This document shows, one piece after another, positions 56,070 through 64,000 of a DNA stretch of 64,000 nt. Every line of letters starts with the position of its first letter. The stretch's first letter is position 1. Source of the DNA: Gonioctena quinquepunctata (lineage: Eukaryota; Arthropoda; Insecta; Coleoptera; Chrysomelidae); assembly GCA_018342105.1 (NCBI GenBank), contig JAFIRS010000998.1:310001-374000 (forward strand), given 5' to 3'. The notes under the pieces are model-generated. The model saw only the letters and a list, made by a program, of their open reading frames with translations. It made no database searches and was not told the origin of the DNA. The position numbers and the translations under genes are program-made.

Positions 56070-58849
56070 CTGCCTTATTGAGAACCAGCACTTTATTTTA
56101 ATCCTTCACCTCACACAGTAATTTTTCGAAATACATGTTTTGCATTTCAATCTCAAGCTATTTTGAAACATAATAATCGTTACTGTTGTTTAAATTTCAT
56201 CTATCATCTTGAATTATTGGTAGTTTCTTGCACAATTTTGGTGATGAATTGAGAAGCAATATATCCACACATAGACCTAACCTTTTTATATTACGATACG
56301 TCATATTTCCAATATTTCATATAGCATACGAGATTGTTTGGCAAAAATAGATAAACATCTCCTTTAGAATCCAAACGTGGGAGTCGAAGCCAAGGTATCT
56401 AGATCAACTACGCAATGTTTGTTCCAGACCACTGATGTTGCAACAGTTTAATTTCAAATCGGATTTTGCTAATGATGATATGGTTTGATTACCTATTTCT
56501 TAGATATACGGACGGAGAAGTATTTTGCTTCCAGAGAATTCAACTCTGGAAGACTTCATCATCTCATTATAATAATTATAATGAAAGTAAATGGAGAGGA
56601 AAGAAGAAAAGAAAGGGTATTGGTAACCCGGAAACAGCGAACAGATGTTGAAACATGCCTATGACTTATTCCCAAGCACCTATAGTCAATGAAATAATGT
56701 TTTTTGTTCATAGAATGAGGGATCATTGACGATCTAGTCCCTAGAGAATATCAAGACGGTTGAGAAATATGTCAACTTGGACCACAAAATGAGAACGAAT
56801 CGTTGGTGTGAACTGGGGACATTATTGAATCACAAGTTCCAATACATATAAAAAAATCCTCACGTATAACGCAGGTACACACAGACAACGAATATAAATC
56901 ACGCATTACTCATAGGAGAATAAAAATATCGCTGCTATGCTCTACTTTGTGAGACCAATTGGAGAATGACCAACTCAGCGGAGGAACCTGTGTACAGGAC
57001 ATTATTGAATGTTTGATCAGGACAGGAATAAGGATGGGATGGATATGTAGGATTATATGATGGTAGATGGAAGATAACAATGACTCAGTATTGTACTGGA
57101 GCAGAAGATATATAGACGGATCAGAACCAACTTGATTGAAAGTGTTTGTGGCAGAAGATGTGGAAAATAGACAGAGATAACATTGATCGTTCAGCTATGG
57201 ACAGGATGAAAGGCTGTTTGATGATAATTATGCGATTTTTTTTAGTATTTTCCTAATTCAATGTAGATATTTTACAGATTTCAAATTATCCCTTCAAAGG
57301 AGGTGTACTCTCACAACTCGATATGTCTCATGTTATCGCTAAGTATATCATAATGAAAATTCCCAATCATGATCGAGAGTAGCTGACCCCTACCATTCGA
57401 CTATACGAACCACTTTCGTATCCTCACCAGTTCATTATTATTCATCAATTTGCAGAAATAATGTATGCTCTGCTTAACTTTCCGAACCATTAACAGACAC
57501 ACCGTCAAATTTTCAACACGGAGGATGTGAATTATTCGATTTGAATATTTAATGAGGTTGTATATCATTTATTGGTCGAGTTATTATTCAATGAATGTAT
57601 CGTGAGCGCAGAAGAATCAATTAATAATGATCGGTCAGTCACATCGTGCATGAAATGATTGATTGAATCAACGATGTCTGACCTTGAACTCCTCAAATGT
57701 CGATGATTCTATGGCTAATTGTTCCATTGTCAGTAATCGGTAAAAACTATTTTATGGATTTTTTTATTGAATAAAATTGTAACGTCACCATGTAGACTGG
57801 AATGGCCTTTATCGTTATCAAACGTTACTTATTAAGCACAAAATATGGTGCTATTGATACAATCAAAATTCCGTTGATGAGAACTAGTGAATCAACCCAC
57901 AATCATAATATGATAATTCATTAATTGACAAAATTACAAAATACTAGTGGATGATCGATTGATCACTGAGTTATTCAATTTCATTTGATAACTTAAATTA
58001 AATAAAATGTGATTCATTATGCGAGTTTAAAAATTGAAAAATTCAGATTTTTCGGGAAATTTCTATTATTTGTTTCTCAGGAATTATCCAAATTCAAATC
58101 ATAAAATCATTTTCAAGAGTGATAAAAAATCTGCACGCGCAACATCTTGGAGCTAGATTGGATATCAGATTAACCGTGCATGATAATCTATTGCACTTTG
58201 GAGTTTCCTATCGGTCTGAGAATTCAGAATTTTTCTCCAATGATAACGGCGAATGAATAGAAGCACCTACCATAAGAAGTGAAAAAATTTGTACTTTTCC
58301 TACTATTGTTTTTCGAGAATGTCAATGCCTTTTCCATTGCTTATGGCGTGCAGTGTACATAGCCCAAGATGACCTCCTTCTAGTCCTTGATACATCTATT
58401 GAGCCTGCGAATTCCATGATTCTACGTCAATATTACCGGAAGTTACGCCGGTGCTTCCTTGAGAAGTGAGACACTCTGTAAAAATACTTGCTGAAATATT
58501 TCTGATATTTAATATTCGATTATAACAAAATCTCCACTGATTCGACTACCGAGCAACTCGCTCACCAAAATGATACAAATCATTTCCAAATTATCAATAA
58601 CTTCAAGATATAATTGGAAATGTTTCATTCTGTTTGCCATCAGACTTTTCTAAATAGATCATTAGCCTTTGAAGAATTATCAAGATCAAGCGATGGAAAT
58701 AATTGACAATATACACTGTTAAAATGTATGTTCATCAGATAGGAGTTGACACTGAAGTTATTCTTCAGCAGAATCATTTGTGATTAAATTGATTCATAAT
58801 ATTTTCAAGTTACTCTTTCGACTGTCCCTTTTTTGGCTCGAGAAAGTGT
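56070..58849. other. No identifiable feature
   Basis: AT-rich, with scattered short frames (for example plus 56466-56651). No repeat partner in the window. Confidence 0.4.
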
Positions 58850-59310
58850 TCTTCTTCTTCTTCTTCTTTATGGGCCATATCAGAATTGCTTGACGTTGGC
58901 GATCACCAAAGCAAAGGATTCATGGTCTTCGGCAACATTTAAAAGTGGCCCTGTGTTTCGTATTACAGTCATTTTTCAATGTTCTTCAACCAAGACATTC
59001 GCTTTCACCCTACACATCTCCAACCTTCCATTTTTCCTTTGAGAATCAGTTGGAGTAATCGATATCGTTTTCCTCCCAATACATGACCTAAATGAGACAT
59101 CTCTCGATATTTGACAGTCTTCAGCAGTTTCCTATTCCTGTTCACTCTCCTTTGTAATTATTCATTGGTCTTGTATGCCGTGCAAGGAATTTTTAATATG
59201 CGCCTTTGTATCCACATTTCCAATGCCTCAATTCGCTTCATTGTTGATATATTCGGAGTCAACGCTTTCACTTCCTAACTCGCTACAGCAGCACAGATCA
59301 AAAATTTTGC
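58850..59310 (-). pseudogene. LINE C-terminal fragment with (GAA)n tail (RTE or similar)
   Basis: On the minus strand EALEMWIQRRILKIPCTAYKTNE, RNRKLLKTVKYREMSHLGHVLGGKRYRLLQLILKGK and RKRMSWLKNI match the C-terminal region common in RTE and related LINEs (W..RR.L.I, then YLGHVLR...Y.LLQ.I..GKI). It ends at 58851-58868 in a GAAGAAGAAG run, a 3' microsatellite of the type these LINEs carry. Single-frame reading is broken, and it is severely 5'-truncated. Confidence 0.65.
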
Positions 59311-59749
59311 CATTCTTCACAACAAATTGAAATGGCTGTTGCGAAGAAATGATCTCAGTTTTTGGAAAGTGATTTAAGTCATTGCAATTATGCGTTCGAT
59401 TTCTATGTCTGGATTTATTTTTTTTTCTATTTCTATGTCAGGAGTAAGCGTGTCTCAGCCAATTGATTCAGAATTCTGATTGGCAGATGTTGAGGATTGG
59501 ACCCTGATCGCTGTCGTGACAATTTTTTACATCTCAAATATCACTAACGGTGGTCGTTTATTGCGTCATGCATATGAACAACATCATTCTGATGATTCAT
59601 TGAGCTACAGAATATGGCTGTAGTATCAGGGTAGAGGGAGGTGGAGAATCACGTTTATACAGCCTAGAGTATTAGAGACGCCCACTTGCAATTTTTCCGA
59701 GTGGGAATTTCCCACTTCAATTTGTAATGTACTGCCCACGGAGAAGAAC
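59311..59749. other. No identifiable feature
   Basis: AT-rich spacer between two LINE fragments. Confidence 0.35.
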
Positions 59750-59995
59750 TTTGTTTCCTTTAGCAGAAATAGGTCACAATTTCCCTAATGAAACTCCAAG
59801 ATAAACTTCATCACAGGCTTCACTGATATCAAAGAGTATGAAAGAAATGCGGTTGTCATTGTTTGAGGCTGTAATAGAATCGTCCACCAACCTAAGGAAA
59901 TGTAGCTCCGTTGAGTGAAATCTATGGGAACGAAATTGCTCACATGTGACAACAATCCGATCGTCCACTCCTTCCTTCGAAGTATCTTTTTTTCA
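59750..59995 (-). pseudogene. Short Jockey-type RT fragment
   Basis: Reads RIVVTCEQF.RSHRFHSTELHFLRLVDDSI and then FILFDISEACDEVYLG. This is the QFGFR.HST..QL.RL segment and motif A (DISKAFD) of Jockey-group RTs, with Phe to Cys in motif A. Truncated at both sides. Confidence 0.6.
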
Positions 59996-60050
59996 GCGAA
60001 TCAGGCCAAAATGCAGAGAACCTAATCATATATATATATGTATATATATA

Positions 60051-60536
60051 CAGGGTGTAACTGAATAAGTGTAAAACATTTAAGGAGGTGATTCCTCATC
60101 GAAAAAAAGATAGGATCTTTCATACAAAGAAACTTCATTGGAGCATCCCTTGTTAAGATACAGCCCCTTAAAGGGGGTACATAAAATTTGTATAACAATT
60201 TTTTTCACAAGCACTGAAAAAGTTACAATATTGAAATTAAACTGACGTTTTGTACTACCAAAAGACACTTAGCCAGTAATTTATTTGGTTTACCCCATGG
60301 TTGTAAGGGTGAAAACGCAACCCTAAAATTTATTTCCAATGTAACTTTTGTCTTATTTTGTTTACCATTTGAAAATTTATTTCCGATAGCCTGTTTCATT
60401 CTAAACAAAAATGTCTTTTGGGTTATAAATGCGAACAGGATTTATTGTTATTTTGTAGAAATTTTGGGAATAAACCAGTAAGCAGCAAAACATTATTTTA
60501 CGAACAACTACAGAGATACATCGTCATAAATGCGAA
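60051..60536 (+). repeat. Left terminal inverted repeat
   Basis: 486 bp. Relative to the right arm it carries a 35-bp insertion, ATAAATGCGAACAGGATTTA and on (60425-60459), that duplicates 60526-60560 directly. The other differences are mainly single bases and length changes in homopolymers. Confidence 0.9.
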
Positions 60537-60636
60537 CTGGATTTATTGTTATTTTGTAGTTAGTACCTGCATTAAACGATTAAAGGGTAATAAACAAAAC
60601 TAAGTTATTAATAACAAAACACACAACATGTAGAAA

Positions 60637-61772
60637 TCATAGTGAATGTTCAATATGTCTACCTTCAAACATTACGCATGCGTCTAGACGTCGGCGCATT
60701 GAGCCACGTATTCGCTCAAATATTCCTGGAGTCTCTCTGATTACCCTGCACGCATCGATGATGCGGTTTCTTAAGTCCTCTACATCGCGAACAGGAGTAC
60801 GATATACCAAATGCTGTGAATGGCCCCAAATAGATAAATCGAGAGGATTGAGATCCGGGGATCGAGCGGCCATTTATGTGGTCCTCCTCGACCTATCCAC
60901 TGATTTGCATATGTTTCAGTTAAATGCTGACGTGCTACTTGACTAAAATGGGCGGGAGCCCCATCATGCATAAAAACATATCCCTTCTGACGCCCAAAGG
61001 AACTTCCTCCAGCAGTACTGGATGCACTTCTCTTAAAATTGAACGTATGCCTCACCATTTAATCGAGGAGGTAGAAAATGAGGCCCAATTAAATCATCCC
61101 CAATAACTCCGAGCCACACGTTAAGAGAAAACTGTTCTTGATGGCTAGTTTCGACAATAGCGTGAGGGTTTTCATCAGCCCATATGTGGTAATTATGAAA
61201 ATTAATAATCTTGTCCCGAGAAAACTACATTCGTCTGTGAATTCTATCGTCTTCAGAAAGTCACAATTTCTTCTAATCATTTCCAGTGGTAAGATAAATT
61301 AATATGATCAACATTTAGCAAAATTAAGGAAACTCCGGTAACAGTGCCTGTACTCTTGCAGATGGTAAGGGTATAAGAGTTGTTCCTTTAAAATTCGAAA
61401 TACCGTCATATGATCAACATTTAGCTGGAAAGCAATCTTTCTAGTACTGGTAGTAGGTTGTTCTTCAATCAAATTAAGTACTGCTTCCTCAAGCTGTGGT
61501 GTTCGTATTTCTCGATGGCGACCACAATCCTGCGTTCTTTTGTCGAATGAACCATATTCTCGTAATCGTTGATGAAGTCGAGCAAATATTCTATGTGAAG
61601 GATGCTGCCGTTGAGGATACATTTCAGCATATCTTCTAGAAGCTTCTAACCCATTCCCCTGCGACAGACCGTAAACGTAATGCATATCAGCCATTTCCTC
61701 ATTTGTGTATGCCATTTTATTAACAAGTGAATTATTAAAGTAACAAATTAAGAACAGAACAACAACACACAA
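60637..61772 (-). pseudogene. DD41D-like mariner transposase, broken
   Basis: N-terminal part (61715-61308): MAYTNEEMADMHYVYG, ASRRYAEMYPQRQHPSHRIFARLHQRLREYGSF, a DUF4817-like helix-turn-helix common in insects, followed by a second HTH (TSTRKIAFQLNVDHMTVFRIL). Catalytic domain in pieces: IEFTDECSF (first Asp), NPHAIVETSHQEQFS, VWLGVIGDDLIGPHF, VFMHDGAPAHFSQVARQHL (second Asp), WIGRGGPHKWP, then SPDLNPLDLSIWGH (third Asp). Counting from HDG to NPLD gives 41 residues between the last two, hence DD41D. Frameshifts near 61310, 61250 and 60875, plus other stops, inactivate it. It cuts and pastes the element in the nucleus when intact. Confidence 0.85.
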
Positions 61773-61875
61773 TTAGTATTAATTCAATTTCGAAAATTCC
61801 CAAACTGACAGCGTCATACCAATTTAATTGTCACTATCGCTAATAGCGACCTACTAGATAGATTAGTTTCGTATT

Positions 61876-62330
61876 TTCGCATTTATGACGATGTATCTCT
61901 GTAGTTGTTCGTAAAATAATGTTTTGCTGCCTACTGGTTTATTTTGGGCAAAAAACCCAAGAGACATTTTTTGTTTAGAATGAAACAGGCTATCGGAAAT
62001 AAATTTTAAATGGTAAACAAATAATAAGACAAAAAGTTACATTGGAAATAAATTTTAGGGGTTGCGTTTTTCACCCCTTACAACTATGGGGTAAACCAAA
62101 TAAATTACTGGCTAAGTGTCTTTTTGGTAGTACAAAACGTCAGGTTAATTTCAATATTGTAACTTTTTCAGTGCTTGTGAAAAAAATTGTTATACAAATT
62201 TTATGTACCCCTTTAAGGGGCTGTATCTTAACAAGGGATCCTCCAATGAAGTTTCTTTATATGAAAGATCCTATCTTTTTTTCGATGAGGAATCACCTCC
62301 TCAAATGTTTTACACTTATTCAGTTACACC

Positions 62331-62333
<3 letters not shown>
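61876..62333 (-). repeat. Right terminal inverted repeat
   Basis: 458 bp, the reverse complement of the left arm up to TTCGCATTTATGACGATG. It ends CACTTATTCAGTTACACCCTG, directly followed by (TA)n. Confidence 0.9.
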
Positions 62334-62372
<39 letters not shown>

Positions 62373-62376
62373 AACC
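62334..62376. repeat. (TA)n microsatellite flanking the DD41D element
   Basis: About 36 bp of TA directly at the right end of the transposon. The left end sits in a similar tract at 60028-60050, so the element probably inserted into one TA array. Confidence 0.95.
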
Positions 62377-62605
62377 CATGCATGTACATATGCTATAACT
62401 TAATGTGTGTCAACATGAGAAATATTAATCTTACATATTGATATTTTAGATCTTATATTATAATTATTACCCTCATTGATTATGTGTCTTTTAAATATGT
62501 TACTACTTCAAGTGTCTGGATTAACTGCACACATACCCTGTCATGCCCTACGTACAGATCTTTATCTATTGTAGGGCAAACAATGTATGCCCCTTCATCC
62601 TTTGG

Positions 62606-62741
62606 TATGTTACCTACATCTATGCTATGAATCAAAAGGTATATGAATTATTATTATTATTACATTTTATTCACTTTCCAATCATTACTGTAGTAGTATT
62701 GTGAGATTTGAATATTGATTGCAGTAGATGTAGGTAACATA
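62606..62741. repeat. Perfect 17-bp inverted repeat pair
   Basis: TATGTTACCTACATCTA at 62606-62622 and its exact complement at 62725-62741. Between them are an (ATT)n run and TTTTATTCACTTTCC, which resembles the tail of the LINE at 32041. Perhaps the ends of a small foldback or solo element. Confidence 0.6.
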
Positions 62742-62878
62742 AATCATTAAATCATTAATACAATTTTTATTTTATTGAAGTGAATACTTAGTCTGCACAC
62801 AGCCATTAGGCTTTGCAGATTCGTCTTGTTTATCTGCTACATTGTATATGTATTGTCAATTATTGTGCAAATGAACAT

Positions 62879-62879
<1 letters not shown>

Positions 62880-62918
<39 letters not shown>
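62880..62918. repeat. (TA)n microsatellite
   Basis: About 38 bp of alternating TA. Confidence 0.95.
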
Positions 62919-62919
<1 letters not shown>

Positions 62920-62969
62920 CTTCAAATTCTCGGAATAAAGGTCTGATTCAGTCAATTCATATAATTTTC

Positions 62970-63010
62970 CTTAACGACGTTTCGACATGGTATTTGTCAT
63001 CATCAGGTTA
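62970..63010 (-). ncRNA. Hammerhead-like ribozyme in Penelope terminus
   Basis: The minus strand reads CCTGATGATGACAAATACC then ATGTCGAAACGTCG. It contains the full core: CTGATGA (63006-63000), a short stem GAC/GTC, and GAAAC followed by the GTC triplet (62983-62976). The extra T between CTGATGA and the stem departs from the textbook form. It lies about 0.4 kb downstream of the stop of the Penelope GIY-YIG frame, on the same strand. Penelope-like elements are known to carry hammerheads in this position. Confidence 0.55.
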
Positions 63011-63392
63011 AAACACTAAAATTAAAAATATGGAGTTTGAGACATTTAACTTAACACAATATTGAAATGTATGCACTAAAATAATTCTTGAAAAACATAT
63101 GGTTCGAAATATAACATGTTATTTAACTCAATATAAATATTTGTAACATTTATGAGTATTCACTTACAAATTATTTTATTTGAGTTTTGCGTTCGCATTG
63201 AACGAAGGTTATTGTGGGAGTGTGACCTGCGTCGAAGTGATCGGGAATGGTTTGTTTATTTTTCATGCATGTTTATCCTCTTCATAAGTAGGTACATGGG
63301 AATGTTTATATTGAGTTCTAATATATGGGCCGGACTGTATTTTTTTGGCAGCATGTAAAGATCAGTTTTCATTATGATTACTTTAAACGAAG

Positions 63393-64000
63393 TTAAAAGA
63401 GGTTGTTATAAATCTGGCTTAAGTTTTTGATATCATTTCTATTGTTAATGCTATTGGGGTCTTTTTTAATATGTATCATTTCAAGGAATGTTCTTACTCT
63501 TGGATTCCTTTCTTTGGTCAAAATTTCAACGTTGTTGGTGTTAAACTTATGTTGATTTTCTTTGTCGTGTTTGATAAGGCTGTAATGTCGGTTTTGAATA
63601 TTTGTGGGCTTGTACTCGTTTCTGCAAATATTGTTTGTTTGACCTATATAGGTACTTTGACAGTCTTTACATGGTATTCTATATACTGTATGAGTTTGTT
63701 TGTTTTTGGTATTTCTGGTTTTAATTTTGAGTAAATGGTTTTGTTCGTATTTTTCAGTCGATGTGCAATAGTTATGTTGTGTTTTCCATTGTTTTATTAA
63801 TTTTATTCGATAGTTTGTCTATGTATGGTAAAGGTATGTATGTTGTTGTTTTCTTTACTTCATTATCATTTTATTGTAGATCGCATGTATTCGTTTTTTT
63901 ATTGTTTTTTTCTGCAAAGTGGCTGGGGTAATTATTTTCTTTCAATATATTCTTGATTATTTCTATATTATTTTTCCTGAATTTTGGGTGAGCAAGCTTT
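63393..64000 (-). pseudogene. Penelope-like element, RT linker and GIY-YIG endonuclease (runs off the window)
   Basis: From the window edge on the minus strand: LAHPKFRKNNIEIIKNILKENNYP (end of the RT region), one stop, TTTYIPLPYIDKLSNKINKTM (linker), then after frame changes HTVYRIPCKDCQSTYIGQTNN (GIY-YIG start, about 63690-63625, with the CKDC cysteine pair), YSLIKHDKENQHKFNTNNVEIL and RVRTFLEMIHIKKDPNSINNR (the R..R.FLE..HI segment with the catalytic Glu), stop at 63393. The nuclease would nick the target for retrotransposition. At least one stop and two frameshifts. The RT itself should lie beyond 64000. Confidence 0.82.

Larger units (their letters stand above)
60051..62333 (-). mobile_element. 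Tc1/mariner-superfamily element, DD41D-like, with very long TIRs
   Basis: A 2283-bp element starting CAGGGTGTAACTGAATAAGTG and ending with its exact reverse complement, inserted in a (TA)n tract (TA on both sides, as expected for this superfamily). The TIRs extend almost 500 bp: 60051-60536 and 61876-62333, with small differences. The interior holds a decayed transposase on the minus strand. The TIRs exceed what mariner-type elements usually have and cover about 40 percent of the element. Confidence 0.9.

Noticed and set aside
62042..62403. Frames of 118 and 66 codons at the right end of the DD41D element
   Set aside because: They lie in the terminal inverted repeat and the TA tract and have mirror frames in the left arm.

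Overview
This window looks like the nuclear genome of an insect, possibly a beetle, although the order cannot be fixed from sequence alone. It is AT-rich, has spliceosomal intron signals, microsatellites and poly(A) signals, and has no operon structure or ribosome-binding sites. Nearly everything recognisable is a transposable element or the remains of one. I see no complete host gene and no rRNA, tRNA or CRISPR locus. Two short open stretches bounded by good splice signals (13880-13985 on + and 55786-56069 on -) are the best candidates for host exons.

Layout. 0-5 kb: a decayed Crypton tyrosine-recombinase transposon, a palindromic element, a second internally deleted Crypton, and a non-LTR retrotransposon (LINE) fragment. 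5-18 kb: inverted copies of a LINE fragment around a degenerate GGGATAACGGAA minisatellite, a 5S-rRNA-like SINE, a Penelope-like reverse transcriptase, an R1-like LINE fragment, a candidate host exon, a palindromic repeat family (family A) with a linked small open frame, a 122-bp tandem repeat and a second 5S-like segment. 18-34 kb: a long CR1/Jockey-type LINE on the minus strand, a Penelope GIY-YIG remnant, a short BEL/Pao derivative with both LTRs and target-site duplication, and three more LINE remnants, one split by an insertion that carries 160-bp tandem repeats. 34-41 kb is nearly featureless.

41-48 kb is a nest. A family A copy is interrupted by an I-like LINE with a 715-codon open stretch, and again by about 1.2 kb that includes a 766-bp piggyBac derivative. 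48-60 kb: a GC-rich block, an internally deleted copia element and several LINE fragments. 60-64 kb: a Tc1/mariner-superfamily element with DD41D-like spacing and terminal inverted repeats of nearly 500 bp, then a Penelope element with a hammerhead-like motif about 0.4 kb downstream of its GIY-YIG frame.

The elements do not form a joint pathway. Their shared features are nesting, internal deletion that keeps the ends, and loss of catalytic residues, so this is a graveyard with a few younger insertions. The youngest-looking are the I-like LINE, the BEL/Pao derivative, the piggyBac derivative and the DD41D element. Clade names are from motif recognition only, since no database search was possible.
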